DNA from: Candidatus Marimicrobium litorale
GTDB taxonomy: Bacteria > Pseudomonadota > Gammaproteobacteria > Pseudomonadales > Halieaceae
Length of the DNA stretch: 64,000 bases
Assembly (NCBI RefSeq): GCF_026262645.1
Contig: NZ_SHNO01000001.1
Span: 1,736,001-1,800,000, forward strand
Reading direction: 5' to 3'
Part shown: positions 1-8,176 of the stretch, piece after piece
Position numbering within the stretch: the stretch's first letter is position 1
Layout: every line of letters starts with the position of its first letter
Made by a program: the position numbers and the translations under genes
The notes under the pieces: generated by a model
The model's input: the letters and a program-made list of their open reading frames with translations, nothing else
Databases searched by the model: none
What the model was told of the DNA's origin: nothing

Positions 1-678
1 CGGATCAAGCAGTCGAACCGGCGCCACCTGCTCGAGCTGCGCCTCCTCCAGGCCGATGAAAATATCCACGCCCAGCGTATCTGACAGGTCCTCTCGCAGG
101 TACTCCCCGATGGTGCGACCTGCAGGGTCGACGCGACGGTACAGCTCATTCGCTATCCAGCCGCGGGTCATGGCGTGATACTCGCGTCGAGATGATCCGC
201 CAGTTGCAAACCGTTGCACTTCTTGCTCGATGATTTCGCCCACCCGATTTTGCTTTATATTCGGCGTCAGCAAATCGGTCGTATTGATCGAGCGGCTAAA
301 ATTGACCAGGCCAGCTTCGTGACGCATTAAATCCGCCACCCGCACAGACTCCTTGCCACCACCGACAAAGGCAGGCCAATACTTACTGACGGGGGCTTCA
401 TAATCAAGTAACCCCTTTCCGACAAGAGAGGCAATCGCAATCGACTCCAGGCTTTTTCCACTGCTGAAAATATTTACCAACGAGTCGCCAGAAAATTGCG
501 GCGTGTCGGGATGAGTCGCCCACAGATCGACGACTTTCCTGCCCCGGTGATAGACACACAACTGCGCATTTTCCTCGGCGAGGGTTCGCATATTGTGCTC
601 GAAGAGGCTCCTTACCCGATCAAAGGCCGGGGCCGTCTCGCCGTGCACCAAGGGTTGTTGATCGCTGCGTTTTGCCAT
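1..678 (-). CDS. Beta-lactamase-fold serine hydrolase, N-terminal part
   Basis: The window edge cuts this gene, leaving the first 226 residues. It reads from an ATG at 678 without interruption to base 1. The sequence has the layout of the class C beta-lactamase / family VIII esterase superfamily. An S-x-x-K motif (SSGK, residues 72-75) supplies the serine nucleophile and lysine base. A tyrosine at about residue 167 lies in YHA, where classical members have YxN. There is no signal peptide at the N terminus (MAKRSDQQP), so a cytoplasmic esterase or LACTB-like amidohydrolase is more likely than a periplasmic penicillinase. The acyl-CoA operon begins 22 bases downstream on the same strand... in reading order this gene is transcribed after the CitE-like lyase at 700-1575 and may be the last operon gene. 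The substrate cannot be told. Confidence 0.85.
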   Translation of the reverse strand, partial: MAKRSDQQPLVHGETAPAFDRVRSLFEHNMRTLAEENAQLCVYHRGRKVVDLWATHPDTPQFSGDSLVNIFSSGKSLESIAIASLVGKGLLDYEAPVSKYWPAFVGGGKESVRVADLMRHEAGLVNFSRSINTTDLLTPNIKQNRVGEIIEQEVQRFATGGSSRREYHAMTRGWIANELYRRVDPAGRTIGEYLREDLSDTLGVDIFIGLEEAQLEQVAPVRLLDP

Positions 679-699
679 GTTTAACCTATCCTGATGAGT

Positions 700-1575
700 T
701 CAGAAGTCGCGCTCTACCGTTAACAACAAGCGTTTAGCCTGCTTCAGATGCGGAATGTCCAACATTTTTCCATCGAGCCCGATAGTGCCTGCTCCATCAC
801 TGTCCGCGAAAGCCTGCACTACGCGCCGTGCATGCGCTATCTCATCCTCGCTGGGAGTGAAACACTCATTTATCACGGCGACCTGGGCCGGATGTATAGC
901 CATTTTGCCACTGAAGCCCTCTCTGCGCGCGCACACCGACTCCTGCCGCAGGCCGCTTTCATCCCGAAAGTCCAGATAGACCCCGTCCACTGGTTGAAAG
1001 TTGCCCGCAGCGCCCACTGCAAGGGCGCTTGTACGACTGAGCTGGTGCACTAAAAAATGCTTGCCGCTGCCATCCGTATTGGTGGTGGCCCCAAGGTCCG
1101 TTGCCATATCCTCAGCGCCCCAGGTTATTGCTGACAGACGCTCCGATACACCGAGAAAACTACCCAGATTAATCATACCCAGAGCAGACTCGGCGAGACT
1201 CATAATCCGCGTACTGCCTTTTGTCAGGCTATTTTGCTGTTCCAGCGCGCAAAGATAGTGATCCAGGCGGCGAACATCATTACCATGGGAAGGTTTGGGC
1301 AAGAAAATCCCCGCAGGGGCTCCCGGCATAACGGCCACCAGGTCTGCCAGCGTATGGGGCGTATCCAGCGCGTTTACCCGCACCCAGAGTTCACTGCCAG
1401 ATGCACCACTTTGTGCGGCAAGATACTCACCCACCCGCGCACGGGCGTCAGCCTTGCTGCCTTCAGCAACGGAATCTTCAAGATCAAGAATCAGGGCATC
1501 GGCTCCGACACTCAAAGCCTTGCCTAGCTTCTTGTCACTGTCTCCGGGTATGAACATCCATGACCGGTTCACCAT
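700..1575 (-). CDS. CitE-like CoA-ester lyase (HpcH/HpaI aldolase family)
   Basis: This 291-residue protein belongs to the CitE / malyl-CoA lyase / citramalyl-CoA lyase family of Mg-dependent TIM-barrel C-C lyases. Visible family signatures are the N-terminal RSWMFIPG segment, the LDLEDSV strand with acidic metal and substrate residues, the AESALGMIN region with the conserved glutamate, and WGAEDMATDLG with the second acidic ligand. Family members cleave or form 3-hydroxyacyl-CoA esters such as malyl-CoA, citramalyl-CoA or (R)-HMG-CoA. The gene ends the run of acyl-CoA genes and starts 15 bases after the crotonase stop codon, so it is very likely co-transcribed. With the MaoC hydratase and acyl-CoA dehydrogenase upstream it recalls the mycobacterial Rv2498c-Rv2500c set of leucine/itaconate breakdown. 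The exact substrate is inference. Confidence 0.9.
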   Translation of the reverse strand: MVNRSWMFIPGDSDKKLGKALSVGADALILDLEDSVAEGSKADARARVGEYLAAQSGASGSELWVRVNALDTPHTLADLVAVMPGAPAGIFLPKPSHGNDVRRLDHYLCALEQQNSLTKGSTRIMSLAESALGMINLGSFLGVSERLSAITWGAEDMATDLGATTNTDGSGKHFLVHQLSRTSALAVGAAGNFQPVDGVYLDFRDESGLRQESVCARREGFSGKMAIHPAQVAVINECFTPSEDEIAHARRVVQAFADSDGAGTIGLDGKMLDIPHLKQAKRLLLTVERDF

Positions 1576-1590
1576 GTCTACTCCTGTCGT

Positions 1591-2388
1591 CTAGCAGCCA
1601 CGGAACTGCGGCTTGCGCTTTTCGGTGAAGGCAGTCACGCCTTCTGCCCAGTCCTCGGTCGCAGCACACTCAGCAAAACCGCGCGCCTCCATGGCCAACT
1701 GCGTCGCCAGACTGTTATCGTCCGCAGCGTAAATCAACTGTTTGGTATTGCCGATACCCACTGTCGGACCACTTGCCAGGCGTCCGATAATCTCTTCCGA
1801 TACCGCCTCGAGCTGACCCTCCTCAGCGACACGGTTTACCAGCCCCATGGATTGCGCGGTAGACGCATCGATAAAGTCTCCCAGCAAGGCGATCTCCATA
1901 GCACGTTTCACACCCACCAGTTTAGGAAGGTAATAGGAACCAGAGCCGTCGGGGCACGTTCCGATTCCAATATAAGAGCAGGCAAAACGCGCGTCGTGGG
2001 AAGCAATGACAAGGTCGCAGGCCATAGCGAGTGAAAAACCGAATCCTACCGCGGCACCCTGAACCACGCCGACCACTGGCTTTTTCATCTCACGCAGCGC
2101 TAGCAACAAGGGCTGAGTGACGTGTATGCGCTTGAGGAAATGGTTGTAGCGCTCCTCCTTGGATAACTTCGCCAGTTCAGCGAAATTTTTCACATCACCC
2201 CCCGCCATGAAGTTGTCACCCGCGCCCGCTATAACAATGCAGCGAATACTGTCGTCCTGGCCAAAATCGATCATGGTATCAACCAATGCGGTGCGCATTT
2301 CCTGCGACAACGCATTACGCGCCTTGGGCCGGTTGAAAGTCACTCTGGCCACGCCTTCAGAGACCTTTACCTGCAGCTGATCAGTCAC
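1591..2388 (-). CDS. Enoyl-CoA hydratase/isomerase (crotonase family)
   Basis: This 265-residue crotonase-fold protein would hydrate or isomerise an enoyl-CoA in the cytoplasm. The oxyanion-hole segments are clear: FMAGGDVKNF near residue 62 and VQGAAVGFGFSLAMACD near residue 108. In the active-site helix the sequence reads IGTCPDGSGSYYLPKL, so the position of the second catalytic glutamate carries Asp/Gly rather than Glu, as in PaaG-type isomerase-like members. The C-terminal FTEKRKPQFRG tail is typical of the family. The gene lies 74 bases after the acyl-CoA dehydrogenase and 15 bases before the CitE-like lyase, on the same strand. The paralogue at 7024-7779 is much more divergent. Hydratase versus isomerase cannot be settled from sequence alone. 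Confidence 0.9.
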   Translation of the reverse strand: MTDQLQVKVSEGVARVTFNRPKARNALSQEMRTALVDTMIDFGQDDSIRCIVIAGAGDNFMAGGDVKNFAELAKLSKEERYNHFLKRIHVTQPLLLALREMKKPVVGVVQGAAVGFGFSLAMACDLVIASHDARFACSYIGIGTCPDGSGSYYLPKLVGVKRAMEIALLGDFIDASTAQSMGLVNRVAEEGQLEAVSEEIIGRLASGPTVGIGNTKQLIYAADDNSLATQLAMEARGFAECAATEDWAEGVTAFTEKRKPQFRGC

Positions 2389-2462
2389 TGTTCTTGCTCC
2401 TTCTGCATTGCGCCAGAATGTTGAGGCAACGAGATACCGCGATGGTGACGAGTATCGCCCCG

Positions 2463-3668
2463 TCAGTAAGACTTGGGCATACCCAGCACATGCTCCCCGA
2501 TAAAGTTCAGAATCATCTGCTCTGAAATAGGGGCAATCCGCATAATCATGGATTCCCGGAACAGGCGCTCCACGTTGTACTCTTTTGCCACACCCATCCC
2601 ACCATGAGTAAGAACTGCGCGCTCCGCGGCCTTGAAACCCGCTTCAGCGCCGAGAAACTTAGCCGCATTCGCCTCTGCACCACAAGATTCGCCCGCATCG
2701 TACATCCGTGCTGCCTTCTGACACATCAGCCACGCGGATTCCAGCTGCATCCAGTTTTGGGCCAGAGGATGCTGGATACCCTGGTTCATGCCGATAGCAC
2801 GGCCGAATACTTCACGCTCCTGAGCGTAGTCCGCTGCACGACTCAAAGCATCCATTCCCAACCCTACCGCCACGGAGCCGATAATTACGCGCTCGGCATT
2901 CATCGCCGTGAGAATATAGCGAAACCCCTTGCCCACCTCGCCGATCAAATCGCTGTCGGGAATGAAAAGGTCGTCGATGAACACCATGTTGGAATCCACT
3001 GCCTTGCGTGCCATTTTTGGAATACGCTGTACTTCCATCTTGTCGCGATCGAAATCTGTATAGAAAAGGGTAATCCCATCGGAACGCTTTTCGCAGTCCT
3101 CCCGCTTGGTGGTCCTGCAGAGCAGCAGGTACTTGGTCGCCACTTGCCCCGTGGTTGTCCACATCTTACGGCCATTGACCTTCCAACCACCTTCCACTTT
3201 CTCGGCAAAGGTCGTAATTCGGCTTGTGTCCAGACCGGCATTGGGCTCAGTGACACCAAAGGCGACTTTATCTTTACCCTGCACCAGATCGGGCACCCAG
3301 AGCTTCTTTTGCTCATCGGTGCCGAACAACAAAATAGGATGCGGCCCAAACAAATTAATCTGTATAGTCGACGCGGCAGCCATCCCGCCACCACCATTGC
3401 CGACCGTGTGCATCATCATCGCTGCTTCGGACACGCCGAGGTTCTGACCGCCAAATTCTTCCGGCATGGTAATTCCCAACCAGCCACCCTCGGCCATGGC
3501 CCGATGAAACTCATGGGGAAAGTGACCGTCCTCGTCCCTGTCGCGCCAGTATTTATCAGGGAATTGCTGGCAGACCTTACTAACACCTTCGCGAATAGCC
3601 AGCAGGTTTTCATCCTGGTCAAAAAATGTATTTGCACCCATGCCCAGCTCTGTCAGTGACTGATTCAT
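2463..3668 (-). CDS. Acyl-CoA dehydrogenase
   Basis: This 401-residue FAD enzyme introduces the alpha,beta double bond into an acyl-CoA. The order of ACAD domains is intact: an alpha-helical N-terminal domain, a middle beta domain with FGVTEPNAGLDTS and NGRKMWTTTGQ, and a C-terminal domain with REVFGRAIGMNQGIQHPLA and THGGMGVAKEY. In place of the common EGTxEIQR helix the end reads RIAPISEQMILNFIGEHVLG, a variant seen in one large ACAD subgroup, so the base is not assigned here. The ATG overlaps the stop of the upstream MaoC gene by four bases (ATGA), indicating translational coupling. It is the oxidation step of the operon at 700-6890. Chain length or branching of the substrate cannot be read from the sequence. 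Confidence 0.92.
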   Translation of the reverse strand: MNQSLTELGMGANTFFDQDENLLAIREGVSKVCQQFPDKYWRDRDEDGHFPHEFHRAMAEGGWLGITMPEEFGGQNLGVSEAAMMMHTVGNGGGGMAAASTIQINLFGPHPILLFGTDEQKKLWVPDLVQGKDKVAFGVTEPNAGLDTSRITTFAEKVEGGWKVNGRKMWTTTGQVATKYLLLCRTTKREDCEKRSDGITLFYTDFDRDKMEVQRIPKMARKAVDSNMVFIDDLFIPDSDLIGEVGKGFRYILTAMNAERVIIGSVAVGLGMDALSRAADYAQEREVFGRAIGMNQGIQHPLAQNWMQLESAWLMCQKAARMYDAGESCGAEANAAKFLGAEAGFKAAERAVLTHGGMGVAKEYNVERLFRESMIMRIAPISEQMILNFIGEHVLGMPKSY

Positions 3669-4129
3669 GCTTCACCTCCTTTCGGTTTGCAATGCATCAG
3701 GGCTGCGCGCTCACAAATGCATACCACCACGCCGTCCTGATTGAGACCCTCATGTTTGAAATTGACGATACCCTGACTTGGACGACTGCTACTGTCGCGC
3801 CTGCTGACCACGGTCGTGCGGGTACGCACAGTATCCCCAAAAAATACCGGCGCAGGAAATGTAGTGTTTGTCATGCCCAAGTTGGCAACCGTTGTTCCCA
3901 GCGTCGTGTCTGTCACCGTCATACCAATAACCAGGCCGAGGGTGAACAGGCTGTTCACCAACGGCTTGCCAAACTCGGTCTGTGCCGCATGATGATAATC
4001 AATATGCAGAGGCTGAGGGTTCAAAGTCGCATTACAAAACCACATATTGTCGGCTTCGGTGACCGTTCGTGAGAGCTCATGCTCGAACACCATGCCCTCT
4101 TTCAATTCTTCATACCACAAACCTGCCAT
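3665..4129 (-). CDS. MaoC-family (R)-specific hydratase
   Basis: This 154-residue single hot-dog-fold protein is of the MaoC dehydratase type. The hydratase-2 signature is seen at NPQPLHIDYHHA, where Asn and His provide the catalytic pair, and the FGDTVRTRTTVV strand is the usual family element. Proteins of this length include mesaconyl-CoA, itaconyl-CoA and methylglutaconyl-CoA hydratases. The gene sits directly upstream of the acyl-CoA dehydrogenase with a 4-base overlap and follows the thiolase after 94 bases. Having both a MaoC hydratase and crotonases in one operon suggests two hydration steps of different stereochemistry, which is inference. Confidence 0.88.
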   Translation of the reverse strand: MAGLWYEELKEGMVFEHELSRTVTEADNMWFCNATLNPQPLHIDYHHAAQTEFGKPLVNSLFTLGLVIGMTVTDTTLGTTVANLGMTNTTFPAPVFFGDTVRTRTTVVSRRDSSSRPSQGIVNFKHEGLNQDGVVVCICERAALMHCKPKGGEA

Positions 4130-4223
4130 CGCTAATCAAACCTCCACTTTTACTTCGCGCCCGGCAATCGGTATCTGTCGAGCTTGTGCACTATAAAACG
4201 GGCGGGGGCAAGACGCATGCTAC

Positions 4224-5426
4224 TCAGGCGCCTTCCCTGCCGACGATTGTAACCGACGATACATTCTGGGAGGGAAACCCGCCCAGATTGTGCGTCAGCC
4301 CAAATACTGGATCACTGATCTGGCGCTTTCCGGCACGACCATTTAACTGCAGGTACATTTCGTAGAGCATGCGCAAACCGGTGGCTCCTATCGGGTGACC
4401 AAAGCATTTAAGCCCGCCGTCGATTTGACAGGGCAACGCGCCATCAGCATCGTAAAAGCCGTCCAAAATATCGTGCGACGCCCTTCCCTCCTCGGAGATA
4501 AAAAGATCCTCCATGGTGATCAATTCAGTCACAGAAAAACAGTCGTGTACCTCTATCATACTCACTTGCTTTCGCGGGTCGGTGATGCCGGCTTCCTGAT
4601 AGGCTTTCCTGGCAGCAACCCGTGTAGTGTGAAAATAACTACCATCCCATTCGTTGTAGGATAATTCTCGACCATTCGATACTGACAACTGCAGCGCCTT
4701 CACTGTAATAAGATCCTTTTTACCAAGAGACCGCGCAATCTCCGGAGTCGTCACAATGGCACACGCAGAACCGTCACTGACACCACAACAATCGTACAAA
4801 CCCAACGGCTCAGCAATCATAGAGGCATTGATCACTGTGTCTATATCAATTTTACGCCGTAGATGCGCTTTCGGGTTCAGCAGCCCGTTGTCATGACTTT
4901 TAACCGAAACATGACCCATTGCCCGTTTCAGGTCTCCCTTATCCATTTTGTGTTTGTTGGTATAGGCTGATGCAAGCTGCGCAAAGGACCCCGGCGCCGA
5001 CACATTGGGCCAGTAGAGGTCATTGACTGTTCCGCGGGTTCGCTGAGGCAAACCGCCATAGCCGGTGTCCTTGAGCTTTTCTACGCCGATGGCAAGAGCG
5101 ATATCACAGGCACCAGCGGCCACTGCGTACACTGCGCCACGAAAGGATTCGGTACCACTGGCACAATAATTTTCAACACGTGTGGCCGGTATATAAGGCA
5201 GCCGCAGCGCTGAAGCCACTGGTACCGCCGACTTACCTACGTGCTGCTCGTCCAGAGCCGTCGATAACCAGGCCGCTTCAATGTCATCTGTGCCAATGCC
5301 CGCATCAGACAGCGCTTCGGTATAGGCTTCTACCATCAGGTCCTCGGCGTTCGAATCCCAGCGCTCCCCGAAGCGAGAACAGCCCATGCCGAGGATGGCG
5401 ACCTTGTCTCTGATTCCCTTGGCCAT
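4224..5426 (-). CDS. SCP2-type thiolase / acetyl-CoA acyltransferase
   Basis: This 400-residue protein is a thiolase of the SCPx / lipid-transfer-protein branch, also related to archaeal acetoacetyl-CoA thiolases. The nucleophilic cysteine is present (C88 in ENYCASGTES). The other catalytic loops are HDCFSVTELI in the C-terminal half and CFGHPIGATG, with the active-site histidine. A good Shine-Dalgarno (AGGAGAG) overlaps the end of the upstream gene, whose stop is only three bases away. Immediate linkage to an HMG-CoA-synthase-like protein carrying an OB-fold/zinc domain matches the archaeal thiolase/HMGCS/DUF35 complex and also the thiolase-like/DUF35 aldolases of steroid side-chain breakdown. 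Whether it cleaves or condenses is undetermined. Confidence 0.9.
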   Translation of the reverse strand: MAKGIRDKVAILGMGCSRFGERWDSNAEDLMVEAYTEALSDAGIGTDDIEAAWLSTALDEQHVGKSAVPVASALRLPYIPATRVENYCASGTESFRGAVYAVAAGACDIALAIGVEKLKDTGYGGLPQRTRGTVNDLYWPNVSAPGSFAQLASAYTNKHKMDKGDLKRAMGHVSVKSHDNGLLNPKAHLRRKIDIDTVINASMIAEPLGLYDCCGVSDGSACAIVTTPEIARSLGKKDLITVKALQLSVSNGRELSYNEWDGSYFHTTRVAARKAYQEAGITDPRKQVSMIEVHDCFSVTELITMEDLFISEEGRASHDILDGFYDADGALPCQIDGGLKCFGHPIGATGLRMLYEMYLQLNGRAGKRQISDPVFGLTHNLGGFPSQNVSSVTIVGREGA

Positions 5427-5429
5427 GAC

Positions 5430-6890
5430 TTACTCTCCTGAATACACCGGCGCCGCCTTCCAGTAGTAGCGGCGGAAACCCCGTTTGTGATCGTAATCCC
5501 TTACCCGGAAAACCATGCGCATGGGCATTCCGACCTCGAGGCCTCGCTCAGCCTGTACGTCGGTAAAGTCAATCATGATTCGGCCGCCCTCCTCAAACTG
5601 CACCATCCCGTACCACGCTGGCGGGCTTGGGGAATAGGTCAGCCTATCCGAGGTATAAGACCGCAACACCGCGGATGCGTCTGCAAACGGGTGCTCATCC
5701 TGCGAATCCACTGCTGCACACGTTGGGTTTACACAGATCGGGGCGGCCGGAATTTGCGCCGTGCCGCAGTCTCTGCACTTACCCCCGATGAAACTCGTGG
5801 TCAGCGCCCGATTGCGATAGGCGGTTGTCAAACCCGTATTCTTGTCAGTTTCTGCCCGAATCCCATGTTCCATGGTCATCAAGCCATTGAAGGCCAGAAA
5901 CTTGAAGTAGTTCTCCTCTTCCAACCGATTGTCGAGGCAGGCCTGAAGACCCTGTGCGCTGGCGCGCTGATGCACCAGCGCCGCAGTCGCCCGCAATAAA
6001 ATCGTATCGCAGCCCTGACCGAAACCAACCAGCAGTATCAGCTCGCCCGGTTGTGCGCGCTCCAGCGCCCCGGCCAACATCAGAAGCGGGTGGGCTGCGC
6101 CGGTATTACCACAGTTGCTGTGGAGGTTGTCTACCAGTGCATCCGCGGTGATACCTAGCTTACTCGCCAGAGCCTGCTGTTCCCGACTATTGCCAATAGG
6201 GCAACAAAAATGAGCGATATCACCCACGTCTTTACCGCTGCCCCCCAGAATGGCAGATACCGCTTCGGGCACGATTTTCATCAGGCCCTCATCGCGCACC
6301 CAACGCGCCTCCCACTGGTAATCAAACTCTGACTCGGCGGTTCTGAAATGATCGATAAAATCGACACTGAGCGTGTGCGCACCAACCAGTTCGGCAATAC
6401 ATTCACCCTCGCCCACCAGCATCGCCGCCGCGCCATCACCGTAGTTCATTTCGGCCGTTGACGCCGCTTTGGTGCGCCGCTTATCGGCTGCAACCACCAG
6501 GCCCTGCTCACCCTGCTCTGCCGCTTTCAACGCTGCAAGCAGTGCCGACGTACCCGCTTTACGCGAACCCGCCAGATCAAACGTTTGTAGATCGCGTCTC
6601 AGGCCAATGGCCTCACCCGCCAGCGCAGCATTCTGACGGTCGAGAAAAGGAAAACTGGTAGAACCGATGTACAGAGCATTAACACCGGCCCTGTCGCGAT
6701 TGCGCAGGCAGGCACGGGCGGCTTCTACCGCCAGAGTGATGGTATCTTCATCCCAAGACGCCATGGTGCGCTCGCCCTGTCCCAGCCCTGTTAGCGAGGG
6801 CTCAAACCAGCTGTGCGCAGCCGCAATCACCTTGCGCTGCAGGCGCCGCTGAGGCAAGTAAGCCCCTAACGCCATTAAACCGACAGGCAT
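5430..6890 (-). CDS. HMG-CoA-synthase-like protein fused to zinc-ribbon/OB-fold (DUF35) domain
   Basis: This 486-residue protein has two parts. Residues 1 to about 350 follow the archaeal-type HMG-CoA synthase fold, with LYIGSTSFPF near residue 74, the KAGTSALLAA helix (111-120), an AHFCCPIGN loop and a glycine-rich GNTGAAHPLLMLAGA segment. Residues 372-486 are a rubredoxin-like zinc ribbon (Cys 372, 375, 386, 391) and an OB fold of the DUF35 type that binds acyl-CoA in related complexes. The residue just before KAGT, Cys in active HMG-CoA synthases, is Arg110 here, and Ser109 precedes it, so normal condensation chemistry is doubtful. It is the first gene of the operon, with a GGGGAGTGA ribosome site. 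It probably forms a complex with the adjacent thiolase. Confidence 0.87.
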   Translation of the reverse strand: MPVGLMALGAYLPQRRLQRKVIAAAHSWFEPSLTGLGQGERTMASWDEDTITLAVEAARACLRNRDRAGVNALYIGSTSFPFLDRQNAALAGEAIGLRRDLQTFDLAGSRKAGTSALLAALKAAEQGEQGLVVAADKRRTKAASTAEMNYGDGAAAMLVGEGECIAELVGAHTLSVDFIDHFRTAESEFDYQWEARWVRDEGLMKIVPEAVSAILGGSGKDVGDIAHFCCPIGNSREQQALASKLGITADALVDNLHSNCGNTGAAHPLLMLAGALERAQPGELILLVGFGQGCDTILLRATAALVHQRASAQGLQACLDNRLEEENYFKFLAFNGLMTMEHGIRAETDKNTGLTTAYRNRALTTSFIGGKCRDCGTAQIPAAPICVNPTCAAVDSQDEHPFADASAVLRSYTSDRLTYSPSPPAWYGMVQFEEGGRIMIDFTDVQAERGLEVGMPMRMVFRVRDYDHKRGFRRYYWKAAPVYSGE

Positions 6891-7023
6891 AACCAGTCAC
6901 TCCCCGCTTACTGCATAAACCGACTATCAGGCGGCGCTCCATCACAGCAGCCTTAAATACATCGCAGGCTATAATTTAGCATGCTTAGTATATTCTTGCT
7001 ATCACGCCAAGAGCAGAGCGCGC

Positions 7024-7779
7024 CTACTCGCCGCGAAAGCGCGCCGGGCGCTTCTCCAGAAAAGCCTGCACGCCCTCTGCGCTGTCACGGCTGGTGCGCA
7101 AGACCTGGTTGACCTCCAGTTCGCGCCTGCACTGAGCCTCAAAATCCGCGTTAGCAGACTCGTCCAGCAACTGCCTGGTGAGTGCCAGAGCGCGGGTTGG
7201 CCCCTGCGCCAGGCGCTTGACGATGGCTTCCGCACGCTCCCGCGCTGCCCCGCTCTCAACACACTCTGTCACAAGACCCCGTCGTGCCGCTTCATCCCCA
7301 CTGAGCACCGCAGAGGCGGAAACCACAGCCGTGTCCAGTGCGGGCAAAAATACGAACCCGGGGTTCAGACCCGCTGCCTGCTGCAGCACCTGATCGAGAG
7401 CCATGAATTCAACCTCGTCATCCACCACAATCCAGTCGCCTGAGAAACCCAACAACGCACCCGCACCCGATACCCGACCTCGCAACGCCACCACCACAGG
7501 CACCCGACTCATCCGCAGCACAGACAACGCGTCCTGCACGCCGACCCCTTCTAATCGATCCGGCAAAGCAGAGGCTTCGGGAGACGGGTCAAAGGCAAAA
7601 GCTCCAACGGCACCACTGATCAGGGCCGCACGTACTGTGTCACTGGCTTCAATCGCCACAAAGGCGCTCCGCAACGCCGCCCAGACATTACCGGTGGACC
7701 CCGCAGGCCCTGCACTCTCGCGCAAGGTGACGCGAGCAATCGCACCGTGTGCCTCGTACACTAGATGTTCACTGGTCAT
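7024..7779 (-). CDS. Divergent crotonase-family protein
   Basis: This protein of about 251 residues belongs to the enoyl-CoA hydratase family and keeps the C-terminal family ending (FLEKRPARFRGE) and a GRVSGAGALLGFSGD oxyanion-hole segment. The catalytic region is eroded: the two glutamates of the active hydratase are not found in FMALDQVLQQAAGLNPGFVF, and the first oxyanion loop reads AFAFDPSPEA. It may be a CoA-binding protein with another activity or a non-catalytic partner. I chose the ATG at 7779; a GTG at 7800 is also possible and would overlap the preceding gene. It lies between the DsbA-like gene and the acyl-CoA operon, 133 bases upstream of the HMG-CoA-synthase-like start. Confidence 0.8.
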   Translation of the reverse strand: MTSEHLVYEAHGAIARVTLRESAGPAGSTGNVWAALRSAFVAIEASDTVRAALISGAVGAFAFDPSPEASALPDRLEGVGVQDALSVLRMSRVPVVVALRGRVSGAGALLGFSGDWIVVDDEVEFMALDQVLQQAAGLNPGFVFLPALDTAVVSASAVLSGDEAARRGLVTECVESGAARERAEAIVKRLAQGPTRALALTRQLLDESANADFEAQCRRELEVNQVLRTSRDSAEGVQAFLEKRPARFRGE

Positions 7780-7789
7780 AAGAGACGAC

Positions 7790-8176
7790 TTATACCCCAC
7801 CGCCAGATCCGCGGGGCAGATCGTTGTCTAACAAGGCGTCCAGATGAGTCTGGAAAATGGAAAACCCTACGGCCCCGCGCAGCAATTTTTTACTCTTGAC
7901 CGAATCTCCATCGCTGTAACCGATCACGAAACTCGGCGTGCCGCTAATGCCTGACATCTGACCCGCATTGAGGCTCTGAGCTACGCGACCGGTATCGGAG
8001 ACTCGACCGTCAACGCTCTTTGGCTCAATCCGTTGCCTGATTTGCGCAAGCTCGTCCAGGATCGCTTTTTGCCCGGCTAGCAGTTGGTCAATCTGTGCCT
8101 GCGTCACCTCGGCAAAAGCGGGGGTCACCGACATCCATAACAAAGCACACACCCAAACAGTCCATCTGCATTGCAT
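7790..8176 (-). CDS. Exported DsbA-like protein lacking the CxxC centre
   Basis: This protein of about 128 residues begins with a clear signal peptide (hydrophobic run, cut likely after PAFA near residue 22). A short helical segment (AQIDQLLAGQKAILDELAQI) and then the sequence GISGTPSFVIGYSDG follow. GTPSFVIG is the cis-proline loop of DsbA/thioredoxin-fold proteins, and the following part resembles the DsbA C-terminal helices. The middle of the domain, with the strand, the CxxC motif and the helical insertion, is absent. There is no frameshift or stop, so this looks like an in-frame internal loss rather than fresh decay. Three consecutive ATGs occur at 8182-8176; GGGG at 8185-8188 favours one of the later ones. 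Function is unknown. Confidence 0.7.
   Translation of the reverse strand: MQCRWTVWVCALLWMSVTPAFAEVTQAQIDQLLAGQKAILDELAQIRQRIEPKSVDGRVSDTGRVAQSLNAGQMSGISGTPSFVIGYSDGDSVKSKKLLRGAVGFSIFQTHLDALLDNDLPRGSGGGV

Noticed and set aside
2604-3659. Long open frame of about 350 codons on the plus strand
   Set aside because: It lies wholly antisense to a well-supported acyl-CoA dehydrogenase and has no family-like composition.
6970-6985. TATAAT and an AGCATGCT palindrome before the acyl-CoA operon
   Set aside because: The TATAAT is on the plus strand with no gene to serve, and the palindrome is only 8 bp, so it was not called as a site.
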